From positions 3,038,001 through 3,102,000 of the forward strand of contig NZ_CP104003.1 of NCBI RefSeq assembly GCF_025231485.1: a stretch of DNA of 64,000 nucleotides, written 5' to 3'. Positions within the stretch are counted from its first letter, which is position 1. Each line of letters opens with the position of its first letter. Below the pieces are notes generated by a model. The model did no database searches and was not told where the DNA came from. It saw only the letters and a program-made list of their open reading frames with translations. The stretch is from Salinirubellus salinus. Lineage in GTDB: Archaea > Halobacteriota > Halobacteria > Halobacteriales > Haloarculaceae. Shown here in pieces: positions 24,188 to 37,096 of the stretch. The translations under genes and the position numbers were made by a program.

Positions 24188-26842
24188 ATGAGTACGCCAC
24201 CCGAACAGACCGAACGAACCGCGGAGGAACCGACCCTCGAGGGCGAGTACGACCCCAGCGAGGTCGAGCCCAAGTGGCAGCAACGCTGGGTCGACGACGA
24301 GACGTACGTCTACGAGGAACCCGAGGGTGACCGTGAGGCGGTCGACCCGGACACCGTCTTCACCATCGACACGCCGCCGCCGACGGTGTCGGGCAGTCTC
24401 CACTGGGGGCACGTCTACGGCGCCACGCTGCAGGACTTCGTCGCCCGCTTCGAGCGGATGCGCGGGCAGGACGTCTTCTTCCCCTTCGGCTACGACGACA
24501 ACGGCATCGCCAGCGAGCGCCTCACGGAGGACGAACTCGACATCCGGCACCAGGAGTTCGAGCGCCGGGAGTTCCAGGAGAAGTGCCGCGAGGTCTGTGC
24601 GACCTACGAGGCCGAGTTCACCGAGAAGATGCAGGCGCTCGGCGTCTCCATCGACTGGAACAACACCTACCAGACCATCGAGCCGCGGGTCCAGCGCATC
24701 TCCCAGCGCTCGTTCATCGACCTCTACGAGCAGGGCCGGGAGTACCGCCAGCGCGCGCCGACTATCTGGTGTCCGGAGTGCGCCACGGCCATCTCGCAGG
24801 TCGAGACGGAGGACGACGAGCGACCGAGCCACTTCCACGACATCGAGTTCTCGGTCGTGGAGACGGACGAGGCGTTCACCATCTCCACGACGCGACCGGA
24901 ACTCCTGCCCGCGTGTGTCGCCGTCTTCGTCCACCCGGACGACGACGCGAACCAGCACCTCGTCGGCGAGGAGGCGAAGATCCCCCTGTTCGGTCAGGAG
25001 GTCCCCATCATCGAGGACGAGCGGGTCGACATGGAGACCGGCTCGGGCGTCGTGATGTGCTGTACGTTCGGCGACCAGACCGACATCGAGTGGTACCAGG
25101 CCCACGACCTCCCGCTCCGTATCGCCATCGACGAGACGGGGACGATGACCGAGGAGGCCGACGAGTACGCCGGGATGGGGAGCGACGAAGCACGCGAGGC
25201 TATCGTCGCCGACCTCGACGAGGCTGGTGCCCTGCTCGACCGGCGCGGCATCACGCACACCGTCAACGTCCACGAGCGGTGTGGCGTCCCCGTCGAGTTC
25301 CTCGTCACCGAGCAGTGGTACATCGAGCTACTGGACAAGAAGGAGGAGTACCTTGAGGCGGGCCGGTCGATGGACTGGTACCCCGAGAAGATGTTCACGC
25401 GGTACAAGAACTGGATCGAGGGGCTGCAGTGGGACTGGGCCATCTCGCGCCAGCGCTCCTCGGGCATCCCGTTCCCGGTCTGGTACTGCGCCGACTGCGA
25501 CGAACCGGTCATGGCCGAGAACGAGAGCCTGCCGGTCGACCCGCTCAGCGACGACCCGCCGGTCGACTCGTGTCCGGAGTGTGGCCACGCCGAGTTCGTC
25601 CCGGAGGACGACGTCTTCGACACGTGGGCCACCTCGTCGCTCACCCCGCTCATCAACGCGGGCTGGCAGGGCGAGAGCGAGGGCATGACGCGGCCGGAGC
25701 TCTACCCGATGGACATGCGGCCGCAGGGCCACGACATCATCTCGTTCTGGCTGTTCCACACCGTCGTCAAGTGCTACGAGCACACCGGCGAGGTCCCGTT
25801 CGACCAGGTCATGGTCAACGGGATGGTGCTGGACGAGAACCGCGTCAAGATGTCGAAGTCGCTCGGGAACATCGTCGAACCCGACTCGGTCCTCGAGAAG
25901 TACCCGGTCGACGCGGCGCGCTACTGGGCCGCCGGCTCCAGCGTCGGCGACGACCTGCCGTACAAGGAGAAGGGTATCGTCGCGGGCGAGCGCCTGCTCC
26001 AGAAGCTCTGGAACGCCTCGCGGCTGGTCGACTCGCTGGCCGAGGACGCGCCCGAGGAGCGGCCCGCGGACCTCGCGGAACTGGACCGCTGGCTGCTGGC
26101 GTCGCTCGACGCCGAGATCGACTACGTCACCGAGAAGCTCGAGAACCGGGAGTTCTCGAAGGCCCGCGACTCGCTCCGATCGTTCTTCTGGCACACGTTC
26201 TGTGACGACTACCTCGAGGTCGCCAAGGGCCGGGTCCGCGAGGACGACGACGAGAGCGCGAAGTGGACGCTCCGGACCGCCCACCGGCGGTTCCTCAAAC
26301 TGTTCGCGCCCGTGCTCGCGCACGCGACGGAGGAGCTATGGGCCGCGATGTACCGCGAGGAGTCGAGCATCCACCAGTCCGAGTGGCCCGAGCCGCTCGG
26401 CATCGAGGCGGACCTCGACGCGGGCGAGCGGGCTCTCTCGGTCGTCGGCGCGCTCCGGAAGTACAAGTCCGAGCGCAACCTCGCGCTGAACGAACCGCTC
26501 TCGCGGGTCCGCGCCTACGGCGAGGGCCTCGGCGAGTTCGCGACCGACATCGCGGGTGCGATGCACGTCGAGTCGTTCGAACTGCTGGACGAGCGGCCGG
26601 AGGTCGAGACGGTCGTCGCGGGCATCGACCTCGACTACTCGAAGGTCGGGCCGGCGTTCGGGGCGGACGTCCCGGACATCGAGTCGGCCATCGAGGCCGA
26701 CGAGTACGACATCGAGGGCGAGACGCTCCACGCGGCGGGTCACGACCTCGACGCGGAGATGTTCGACGTCGAGGAGGAACGCCGGTACGACGGCGAGGGC
26801 GACCTGCTGGAACTCGACGACGCCATCGTCATCGTCGGGTAG
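24188..26842 (+). CDS. valS: Valyl-tRNA synthetase
   Basis: An 884-residue class I synthetase. The HIGH motif is HWGH in PPTVSGSLHWGHVYG (about residue 71-74) and the KMSKS motif is exact (about 555-559, VKMSKSLGNIVEPD). The connective-peptide editing domain lies between (about 195-350), two zinc-type Cys pairs are visible (CPEC near 197 and CADC/CPEC near 435-470), and the C-terminal anticodon-binding helical domain runs from about 630. The opening EYDPSEVEPKWQQRW is typical of archaeal ValS. Catalyses charging of tRNA-Val. Length fits haloarchaeal ValS, not the longer IleS. Confidence 0.95.
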   Translation: MSTPPEQTERTAEEPTLEGEYDPSEVEPKWQQRWVDDETYVYEEPEGDREAVDPDTVFTIDTPPPTVSGSLHWGHVYGATLQDFVARFERMRGQDVFFPFGYDDNGIASERLTEDELDIRHQEFERREFQEKCREVCATYEAEFTEKMQALGVSIDWNNTYQTIEPRVQRISQRSFIDLYEQGREYRQRAPTIWCPECATAISQVETEDDERPSHFHDIEFSVVETDEAFTISTTRPELLPACVAVFVHPDDDANQHLVGEEAKIPLFGQEVPIIEDERVDMETGSGVVMCCTFGDQTDIEWYQAHDLPLRIAIDETGTMTEEADEYAGMGSDEAREAIVADLDEAGALLDRRGITHTVNVHERCGVPVEFLVTEQWYIELLDKKEEYLEAGRSMDWYPEKMFTRYKNWIEGLQWDWAISRQRSSGIPFPVWYCADCDEPVMAENESLPVDPLSDDPPVDSCPECGHAEFVPEDDVFDTWATSSLTPLINAGWQGESEGMTRPELYPMDMRPQGHDIISFWLFHTVVKCYEHTGEVPFDQVMVNGMVLDENRVKMSKSLGNIVEPDSVLEKYPVDAARYWAAGSSVGDDLPYKEKGIVAGERLLQKLWNASRLVDSLAEDAPEERPADLAELDRWLLASLDAEIDYVTEKLENREFSKARDSLRSFFWHTFCDDYLEVAKGRVREDDDESAKWTLRTAHRRFLKLFAPVLAHATEELWAAMYREESSIHQSEWPEPLGIEADLDAGERALSVVGALRKYKSERNLALNEPLSRVRAYGEGLGEFATDIAGAMHVESFELLDERPEVETVVAGIDLDYSKVGPAFGADVPDIESAIEADEYDIEGETLHAAGHDLDAEMFDVEEERRYDGEGDLLELDDAIVIVG

Positions 26843-26938
26843 GCCGGGCGCCCCCCTGGTAACCGTTCGCATATAAACTGCCCGGCCAATACCGCCACGA
26901 CCGATGGGTCATTAAGTAACGACCATTATGTTCACGGC

Positions 26939-27397
26939 ATGCAGTTTCGGTTCCGACCGATGACCGCGGCTGACGCCCGTGCCGTCGAGCGCTGGCGCTA
27001 CCCCGCGCCGTACGACGTCTACGACCGACGCTCGGCCCGGTCGCTCGATCCGGCGGCAGAACCGGGACGGTACTTCGCCGCCGAGAACAAGGAACACCTC
27101 GCGGGGTTCTTCGAGTTCGAGCGCCAGACAGAGGAGGGCACCCTCCGGTTCGACCTCTCGCTGCGCCCGGACCTGACCGGCGAGGGCCACGGCGAGTCGT
27201 TCGTCAGCGCCGGCCTCCGCTTCGCCGAGGACCGCTGGGACGCCGACTCCTACGAGGTGGAGGTGGACTCGTTCAACGACCGTGCGCTGACCGTCTACGA
27301 GCGGCTGGGGTTCTCGCCCGTCGAGGGGCAGGCGGTCTCCGACGGTGGTCGCTCGGCCGAGTACGTCCTGATGCGCTCCGACGGCACGCCGGAGTGA
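26939..27397 (+). CDS. GNAT-family N-acetyltransferase
   Basis: A 152-residue single-domain GNAT: FRFRPMTAADARAVERWRYPAPYDVYD at the N-terminus (substrate side of the RimJ-like branch), acetyl-CoA loop region LRPDLTGEGHGESFVSAGL (about 75-93), then VEVDSFNDRALTVYERLGF. A CATTAAGTAAC box about 28 bases before the ATG supports a leaderless start. Substrate not identifiable. Convergent with the acyl-CoA ligase gene. Confidence 0.85.
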   Translation: MQFRFRPMTAADARAVERWRYPAPYDVYDRRSARSLDPAAEPGRYFAAENKEHLAGFFEFERQTEEGTLRFDLSLRPDLTGEGHGESFVSAGLRFAEDRWDADSYEVEVDSFNDRALTVYERLGFSPVEGQAVSDGGRSAEYVLMRSDGTPE

Positions 27398-27406
27398 CCG
27401 CGGTCC

Positions 27407-29113
27407 CTACCCGTCCTCGCGCTCCCTGAGCGACGTCCGTCGCACCTTCCCGGTCGAGGTCTTGGGCAGGTCGTCGACGAACCGTATCTCGCGGGGGTAC
27501 TCGTACTCGGCCAGTCGCTCGCGGACGAGCGTGCGGAGCTCCTCGCGGAGGTCGTCGTCGGTGGGGTCGCCATCGGCCCGCTCTACGAAGGCCACGATGC
27601 GCTCGCCCCGGGTCTCGTCCGGGAGCCCCACGACGCCGGCCTGTTCGACCGCGGGGTGTTCGAGCAACGCCTTCTCCACCTCCAGCGGCCCCACGCGGTA
27701 GCCAGAGGTGAGGATGACGTCGTCGGCCCGGGAGACGAAGTGGACGTAGCCGTCGTCGTCGCGGGTGGCGAGGTCGTCCGTGAGGAACCACTCGCCCGCG
27801 GGGAGGGCCGTGCCGGCCACGTCCTCGGCCGAGAGGGTGATGGTCTTCGCGCGCGTGGCCTCGGGCTTGCCGAGGTAGCGGTCGAAGAAGACGCGGCGGT
27901 CACCGGGATACAGGGCTACCTCGCCGGTCTCGCCCGTGGGGAGCGGCGTCCGTGTCTCCCGGTCGAGGATAGCGAGGTCGTAGCCCGGCAGGGGCCGACC
28001 CATGCTCCCCGGCTCGGGGTCGAACCAGTCCGAGCGGTTGCCGACGGCGAGGTTGAGCTCGGTCTGGCCGTAGAACTCGTTGCAGGCGACGCCGGGGAGG
28101 TCCGTCTCGACCCACTCGAGGACCTCCGGGGTGAGCGGTTCGCCCGCGGTGGCCAGCACGGAGAGCGAGAGGTCGAAGCGCTCCGCTGGGGCCTCGACCG
28201 TCATCAGCATCCGGAGCGCCGTCGGCGGCATGAACGCGTGGGTCACGTCGTGGTCGGCGAGCAGGGAGAACGCCCACTCGGGGTCGAACCCCTCGCGTGG
28301 GGCGGCGACGACGGGGTGACCGTGGTGCCACGCGCCGAACAGGGTGCCGCCGAGCGCGGCCCCCCACGCCCAGTCGGCGGGCGTCCAGACGACGGTGTCC
28401 GCGCCGTCGTAGCCCTCGAAGAAGTTGTGGGCCGCGGCCGCCCGGCCCAGCCAGAGGGCGTGGCTGTGGACGACTCCCTTCGGGGGGCCCGTCGACCCGG
28501 AGGTGTACATCACCGCCGTCTCCGTCTCGGGGGTGGCGTCGTGCGGGTCGAAGCCGGCCGGGCCGTCAGCGAGGAGGGTGTCGAAGTCGTGGGCGTCGGT
28601 GGCCGTCGAGCCCGCACCCACGTAGACGACGTCCGCGAGGTCCGGACAGTCGTCGCGGATGGACGCTACCGTCTCTCGCACGCGCGCGTCCGCGACGAGG
28701 GCGACGGCCTCGGCGTCGGCCAGTCGGTACCGCAGGGCGTCGGTGCCGAAGAGGACGGTGAGAGGGACGGTGGCGGCGCCCACCTTCCAGCACGCGAGGT
28801 GGGTGACGGGGTTGGCGGGGCGCTGGGGGACGCAGACGCCGACGCGGTCGCCGGGCGAGACGCCGAGGGACTCGAGGGCGCCGGCGAGTCGGTTCGACCG
28901 CTCGTCGAGGTCGCCGAACGTGTGGGTCTCGACCCCGTCCTCACGGACGTGGTGGACCGCGGGGGCGTCGGGGTCGTGCTTCCGCAGGAGGTCCTCGGCG
29001 GGGTGGTGGTCGGCTGGGAGGTCCCACGCGAACGACTCGCGGGCCGTCTCGTAGTCCCCGTACTCGGGCATCACGCGGTAGCCGTGGTCTGCGTCGTCTG
29101 CGCCCGGTGTCAT
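27407..29113 (-). CDS. AMP-forming acyl-CoA synthetase (acetyl/medium-chain type)
   Basis: A 568-residue ANL enzyme that activates a carboxylic acid with ATP and CoA. Motifs: YTSGSTGPPKG (about 203-213), the aromatic WTPADWAWG segment typical of acetyl-/medium-chain ligases (about 243-251), EFYGQTELN (about 342), the adenylate-binding TDDLATRDDDGY (about 440) and the C-terminal lysine in PKTSTGKVRR (about 550-559). This resembles the MACS/acetyl-CoA synthetase branch rather than the long-chain enzyme near 9 kb. Chain length is not determinable. Confidence 0.88.
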   Translation of the reverse strand: MTPGADDADHGYRVMPEYGDYETARESFAWDLPADHHPAEDLLRKHDPDAPAVHHVREDGVETHTFGDLDERSNRLAGALESLGVSPGDRVGVCVPQRPANPVTHLACWKVGAATVPLTVLFGTDALRYRLADAEAVALVADARVRETVASIRDDCPDLADVVYVGAGSTATDAHDFDTLLADGPAGFDPHDATPETETAVMYTSGSTGPPKGVVHSHALWLGRAAAAHNFFEGYDGADTVVWTPADWAWGAALGGTLFGAWHHGHPVVAAPREGFDPEWAFSLLADHDVTHAFMPPTALRMLMTVEAPAERFDLSLSVLATAGEPLTPEVLEWVETDLPGVACNEFYGQTELNLAVGNRSDWFDPEPGSMGRPLPGYDLAILDRETRTPLPTGETGEVALYPGDRRVFFDRYLGKPEATRAKTITLSAEDVAGTALPAGEWFLTDDLATRDDDGYVHFVSRADDVILTSGYRVGPLEVEKALLEHPAVEQAGVVGLPDETRGERIVAFVERADGDPTDDDLREELRTLVRERLAEYEYPREIRFVDDLPKTSTGKVRRTSLREREDG

Positions 29114-29167
29114 TGCCGGGCGTTCGTGACCGGGGGTGTTCGGCGTTGCGGTGGTCGACCGTGCGGC

Positions 29168-30220
29168 TCAGTCGAGGTCCGCGCCCACCGCGTCCTCGAC
29201 ACTCTCGAAGCCGTCGCGGTCGAGGCGTTCCAGCAGTCCCTCGTTGATGTCGCGGGCGATGCTCGGGCCCTCGTAGACGAAGGCGGTGTAGAGCTGGACG
29301 ACGCTGGCGCCCGCGCGAATCTTGGCGTAGGCCCCCTCGGCGTCGGCCACGCCGCCGACGCCGACGACGGGGACGTCGGTTCGCTCGGCGACGAACCGGA
29401 CCATCGCGGTGGCCGCGTCCTCGATGGGGGCCCCGGAGAGGCCGCCCGTCTCGACGCGGTTCTCGTTGCGGAGGCTCTCGGGGCGCTGGGTGGTGGTGTT
29501 CGTGGCGATGATGCCGTCCAGCCCCAGGTCGTCGACGACGGCGATGGCCTCCTCGACGGCTGGCTCGGGGAGGTCGGGCGAGAGCTTCACGAGCAGCGGG
29601 TCGGCCCCGGCGTCACGGAGGGTCCCGAGGATGGACTCGAGGCGCTCGCGTTGCTGGAGTTCGCGGAGGCCGGGCGTGTTCGGCGAGGAGACGTTGACGA
29701 CGAAGTAGTCGCCACCCTCGGCGACGCGCTCGTAGGTGTACAGGTAGTCTGCCTCGGCGTCCTCGAGGGGGGTGGTCTTCGACTTCCCGATGTTGACGCC
29801 GACGGGGACCGGGACGTCCGTCGCGGCGAGGCGTTCGCCGGCGACGTCCGCACCCTCGTTGTTGAAGCCCATGCGGTTGACGAGAGCGCGGTCCTCGGGG
29901 AGGCGGAAGAGGCGCGGGCGGGGGTTGCCGGGCTGGGCCTCGGCGGTGACGCCGCCCACCTCGACGTGGCCGAAGCCGAACGCCGCGAGGGCGTTCGGGA
30001 CGCGAGCGTCCTTGTCGAAGCCGGCGGCGATCCCGAGGGGGTTGTCGAACGACTGGCCGAACGCCTCGGTCTCGAGTCGGGGGTCGTCGACCGTGTAGCG
30101 GTCGGCGAGTCGGTCGGTGAGCCCGGTCCGCTGAGCGAGTTCGAGCGCGGAGAGCGCGGTCTCGTGGACGGTCTCGGCCGGGAGCGAGAAGAGCAGCGGC
30201 TTGGCGGCCTCGTACAGCAT
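29168..30220 (-). CDS. pyrD: Dihydroorotate dehydrogenase, quinone-dependent (class 2)
   Basis: FMN enzyme of de novo pyrimidine synthesis oxidising dihydroorotate to orotate and passing electrons to the quinone pool. The 350-residue protein has the N-terminal membrane-associating helices (MLYEAAKPLLFSLPAETVHE) that mark class 2, the barrel starting at NPLGIAAGFDKD (about 60-71), the catalytic Ser loop NVSSPNTPGLRELQ (about 175-188) and the FMN phosphate site VGVGGVADAEGAYAKIRAGASVVQLYTAF near the end. A CGTTTAATT box in the 39-base gap before it gives it its own promoter. Confidence 0.95.
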   Translation of the reverse strand: MLYEAAKPLLFSLPAETVHETALSALELAQRTGLTDRLADRYTVDDPRLETEAFGQSFDNPLGIAAGFDKDARVPNALAAFGFGHVEVGGVTAEAQPGNPRPRLFRLPEDRALVNRMGFNNEGADVAGERLAATDVPVPVGVNIGKSKTTPLEDAEADYLYTYERVAEGGDYFVVNVSSPNTPGLRELQQRERLESILGTLRDAGADPLLVKLSPDLPEPAVEEAIAVVDDLGLDGIIATNTTTQRPESLRNENRVETGGLSGAPIEDAATAMVRFVAERTDVPVVGVGGVADAEGAYAKIRAGASVVQLYTAFVYEGPSIARDINEGLLERLDRDGFESVEDAVGADLD

Positions 30221-30259
30221 TGGTGGAGAACGGCGGCGCCCCGAATTAAACGACTCGGC

Positions 30260-30457
30260 TCAGAACTCGTGTTCGACCTCGTCCGGGTCCGCCTTCTGGA
30301 TGATAATCTTGTTGTCGCGCACGCGCACGAACACCTCGTCGCCGATCTCGAGGCCGGCGACGGCGAGTTCGTCCTCGTGGAGGTTGACGTGAACGTTGTG
30401 GTACTCGCCGTTCTCGTCCTTCGCCCCACTCGGACTGAGCTTCTTCTTGCGGACCAT
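30260..30457 (-). CDS. Small AbrB-fold-like protein
   Basis: A 65-residue protein starting MVRKKKLSPSG with a NVHVNLHEDELAVAGLEIGDEVFVRVRDNKIIIQ core, which has the beta-loop-beta IGDEV turn of swapped-hairpin AbrB proteins, and an acidic end. It is conserved in type among Haloarchaea, where such small proteins are free-standing, and it is not paired with a toxin here. DNA binding is possible because of the basic N-terminus. An ACTTATGTATC box lies about 33 bases upstream. It is divergent from MC1. Confidence 0.7.
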   Translation of the reverse strand: MVRKKKLSPSGAKDENGEYHNVHVNLHEDELAVAGLEIGDEVFVRVRDNKIIIQKADPDEVEHEF

Positions 30458-30806
30458 CGCGGTATGTCCGGGCTTGGCCCCAGTAGATACATAAGTGTAC
30501 CGTGACCGTCCCCCGTCGATAGTTGTCGAGAACAGACGGGTACGTCGCCGTCGGGCGGAATCCGGGTCCGAGCGCCGCGTCGCGTGCGGCCGGGCTGGTG
30601 CACCCGCGTGGGCACGCGGGCGCACGTGAGTGTGCACGAACGATACAGAACTGATCGGTGGCGTGCGTGTGGTGCCGTACGGGGCCCCTCCGGGCGTGTC
30701 GTGCGCGAGTGGGCGCCGGGTATATGAACGAGGGGCCGTCGTCCCCCGGTTTGGGGGTACGTTTATATATGGTCGTGTGTACGGGTCACATGGTGGTGTG
30801 AGAACC
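30458..30806. promoter_or_regulatory. Divergent promoter region between the small AbrB-like gene and MC1
   Basis: The MC1 side has two TATA-like boxes, GGGTATATGAAC (near 30719-30730) and GTTTATATATGG (near 30760-30771), the second about 45 bases before the MC1 ATG. Between them CCCCC-GGTTT-GGGGG forms a small hairpin. Farther left CCCGCGTG and CACGCGGG (about 30604-30621) are perfect inverted repeats with a 2-base spacer. Two alternative starts for an abundant chromosomal protein would be plausible. Confidence 0.45.
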
Positions 30807-31121
30807 ATGGCACGTGACGACGACAACAAGCGGAACTTCGCACTGCGCGACGCGACTGGCCAGGAGAGCAGCGTCTTCTCTGGGCGTACCCCACGGCAGG
30901 CAGCTCTGAAGGCAGCACGCCGACTGGACCCAGGCAAGACCGAACAGCAGGCGCAGCATCACGAACTCAGGCTCCGAGAGAAAGGGACGAAGAAGGTCCA
31001 CATCTACGACGGGTGGGCCTGGAAAGAGTCGGCGCCGGACGACAAACCCGGCTGGATGCCCGGCGAGATCACGGAGGCGAACGTCTCGAAGAAGGGCATC
31101 GAGCACCTCGAGGAGATCTGA
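30807..31121 (+). CDS. Non-histone chromosomal protein MC1
   Basis: A 104-residue MC1 architectural protein, which bends DNA as a monomer in methanogens and Haloarchaea. Recognisable segments are RNFALRDATGQESSVFSGRTPRQAALKAARR (about 9-39) and LREKGTKKVHIYDGWAW (about 55-71). The extra acidic residues and C-terminal SKKGIEHLEEI are halophilic adaptations. ATG at 30807 gives a normal-length protein. Confidence 0.95.
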   Translation: MARDDDNKRNFALRDATGQESSVFSGRTPRQAALKAARRLDPGKTEQQAQHHELRLREKGTKKVHIYDGWAWKESAPDDKPGWMPGEITEANVSKKGIEHLEEI

Positions 31122-31465
31122 CCCGGTCCAGCACATCCAACTTCTTCGGCGAGCCCGGCCGCGGAGCGGTGCGGCCCACGAACGCGGCCCAGGCCCACCG
31201 AAGCGAGGGCGTTATGACTCGCGCACGCGAAGCGTCGCCCGCACGTTCTCGTGCCACGCGGCACTCACCCGGCGGGACCCGACGCGGACACGGGGGACCC
31301 ACACCCCGTGCCCTCACGGGCCGCGAGGGATGACCGTCCGGTCTCCAGCCGCGTGACAGTCCACCTCCCGAGCGGCGGCTACGCGCCGGTACGCCAGACT
31401 CCCCTGTGGAACGTTCTCACGACTCCTACGGTACGATTTCGCGTGACGGAGCGGCTCTATAACGA
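31122..31465 (+). other. Spacer between MC1 and the rRNA promoters
   Basis: About 340 bases with no gene that can be supported; the open frames are Arg/Pro-rich artefacts of GC content. A TCTATAACG word near 31456 lies just before the first rRNA promoter. Confidence 0.5.
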
Positions 31466-31470
31466 CGGGG

Positions 31471-31836
31471 TTAAGTGTGAATCCCCCATCGGATGGAATG
31501 CGAAGGACGCGGGGCGCGGTGCCCCGCCGAGTCTCGTCGTGCCGCCGCGGCGCGACGGGATGCCGAACCGTGCCCCTTAAGTGATTGAGGGCGTTCGGAT
31601 TGGTTACGCACAACGGGTCGCCTTCGGGCGAAAACCGGGTCGAGACCGAACCGTTCCCCTTAAGTGTCTAAGGGCGCTCGGTCTGGGTACGCGCGACGGA
31701 TCGCCTTCGGGCGAGAACCGAGCGAGACTCAGACCGTGCCCCTTAAGTGGTTGAGGGCGCTCGGATTGGTTACGCACAACGGGTCGCCTTCGGGCGAAAA
31801 CCGGGTCGAAACCGAACCGAGCCCCTTAAGTGTATC
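31471..31836 (+). promoter_or_regulatory. Tandem rRNA promoters P1-P5
   Basis: TTAAGTG boxes begin at 31471, 31577, 31660, 31743 and 31826. The last four are exactly 83 bases apart and each is preceded by CCCC and followed by a GGGCGYTCGG-TTACGC block, so this is an 83-base tandem promoter repeat. The TTAAGT element with downstream GGGCG is the form of TATA box used by haloarchaeal rRNA operons. Multiple tandem promoters raise and tune rRNA output. Confidence 0.8.
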
Positions 31837-31899
31837 AGGGCGTTCGGTTGGGTTACGCAGAAACGGTCGGCATCGCACACCGGTGCCCGGCCGAGGATC

Positions 31900-32043
31900 G
31901 AACCAACTCCGGTGGGTTTATGATGACCTGCGGCGTTGGTTCAGGTCCGAAGCAATCGGGCGCCCCTCGCCATGAAGGGCGTCCAGGTCCGGACCAAGTT
32001 CGGTGGGTTTATACGAACTCGCCGGCTTGGTTCAGGTCCGAAG
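31900..32043 (+). promoter_or_regulatory. Second pair of repeated rRNA promoters (P6, P7)
   Basis: Two related blocks about 91 bases apart share GGTGGGTTTAT (31911 and 32002) and TTGGTTCAGGTCCGAAG (ending 31952 and 32043). Each contains a TTTATG or TTTATA box and is bracketed by small inverted repeats (GAACCAAC/GTTGGTTC in the first, ACCAAG/CTTGGT in the second). They look like additional promoters close to the 16S leader, different in type from P1-P5. Confidence 0.55.
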
Positions 32044-32094
32044 AAGATGAGGATTCCACCCCTGCGGTCCGCCGTCAAGATGGAATCTGATGTT

Positions 32095-32146
32095 AGCCTT
32101 GGTAGTTCGGTGACACTCGGTCGGTCCGACTGTCGCCGAACCCGAT
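32095..32146 (+). other. 16S rRNA processing stem, 5' strand
   Basis: AGCCTTGGTAGTTC (32095-32108) is fully complementary to 33776-33789, and CCGAACCCGAT (32136-32146) to 33736-33746. The two flanks pair around the whole 16S gene and form the long stem in which archaeal pre-rRNA is cut at bulge-helix-bulge motifs. Confidence 0.8.
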
Positions 32147-32231
32147 AGCAGACATGTGCTCGATTGGCGTCGAGCACACCCGCCTGAGTTCACATTACGA
32201 ACTCACCCACCCGCGCTCTGCGCGGGTTAGC

Positions 32232-33697
<1,466 letters not shown>

Positions 33698-33735
33698 AAC
33701 GATCGGGACCGGAGTTCTACTCCGGCCCACCTTAC

Positions 33736-33789
33736 ATCGGGTTCGGTCGACTCGTCGAGCCGACCGGGCACCTAAGAACTACCAAGGCT
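33736..33789 (+). other. 16S rRNA processing stem, 3' strand
   Basis: ATCGGGTTCGG (33736-33746) and GAACTACCAAGGCT (33776-33789) pair with the 5' flank of 16S at 32136-32146 and 32095-32108. The stem ends seven bases before tRNA-Ala. Confidence 0.8.
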
Positions 33790-33796
33790 AACTGTT

Positions 33797-33868
33797 GGGC
33801 CCATAGCTCAGTGGGAGAGTGCCTCCTTTGCAAGGAGGATGCCCTGGGTTCGAATCCCAGTGGGTCCA
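33797..33868 (+). tRNA. tRNA-Ala (anticodon UGC)
   Basis: A 72-base cloverleaf in the 16S-23S spacer. Acceptor GGGCCCA pairs with TGGGTCC (one G-U), D-arm includes TAGCTCAGTGGG, the anticodon loop TTTGCAA gives UGC, and the T-arm is CTGGGTTCGAATCCCAG. CCA is not encoded. tRNA-Ala in this position is the archaeal norm. Confidence 0.98.
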
Positions 33869-34007
33869 TGTCCGAACGAATGCGATTCCCTTAAGTGGGA
33901 AACGCCGCTTCGTTCGTGTACGACTGATGCACCACCCCGTGCAAGCGCGGGTGGGAAGGGTCGAGGTGCGCACTCCGTCGCGGGAGGCGTATCTAATGAC
34001 GCCGCGT

Positions 34008-34022
34008 GTACGTGCGATCCAG
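34008..34022 (+). other. 23S rRNA processing stem, 5' strand
   Basis: GTACGTGCGATCCAG (34008-34022) is perfectly complementary to 37073-37087 beyond the 23S 3' end; the adjacent GGACCCG (about 34032-34038) also pairs with CGGGTCC near 37057. Together they form the 23S bulge-helix-bulge processing stem. Confidence 0.8.
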
Positions 34023-34064
34023 GCACTCACTGGACCCGTCTACCTCTGGTAGACGGATTCGATT

Positions 34065-34122
34065 GCCGGTCATACGACCGGCAGCCAGTCATACGACTGG
34101 CATGTCAGTTATCAGACTGACA
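34065..34122 (+). other. Three tandem 7-bp hairpins before 23S
   Basis: GCCGGTC-ATAC-GACCGGC (34065-34082), GCCAGTC-ATAC-GACTGGC (34084-34101) and TGTCAGT-TATCAG-ACTGACA (34103-34122) are three consecutive perfect hairpins, each 7 bp, the first two with the same ATAC loop. They fill the space between the 23S processing stem and the mature 5' end. Confidence 0.75.
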
Positions 34123-34129
34123 ACCATCG

Positions 34130-37038
<2,909 letters not shown>

Positions 37039-37072
37039 ATCGTCTGCCGCGGTAGGCGGGTCCGGGTGCTAA

Positions 37073-37087
37073 CTGGATCGCACGTAC
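37073..37087 (+). other. 23S rRNA processing stem, 3' strand
   Basis: CTGGATCGCACGTAC pairs with 34008-34022 upstream of 23S. Confidence 0.8.
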
Positions 37088-37096
37088 AACGCGTTA

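Noticed and set aside
30260-30457. Antitoxin of a toxin-antitoxin pair (AbrB-like fold)
   Set aside because: No toxin gene (PIN, MazF, RelE) is on either side; PyrD and MC1 flank it.
27656-30505. A 949-codon open frame on the + strand over the acyl-CoA ligase and pyrD genes
   Set aside because: It is the antisense frame opened by GC-rich codons; the minus strand carries two genes with full motif sets, and the + product is a Val/Arg/Gly-rich sequence without domains. The same reasoning excludes the long frames opposite pheT, mutS, nitrite reductase, histidine kinase and liv genes.
31936-32148. Short ORFs inside the rRNA leader and in 16S/23S
   Set aside because: They overlap promoters, processing stems and rRNA, and are expected by chance in stable RNA genes.
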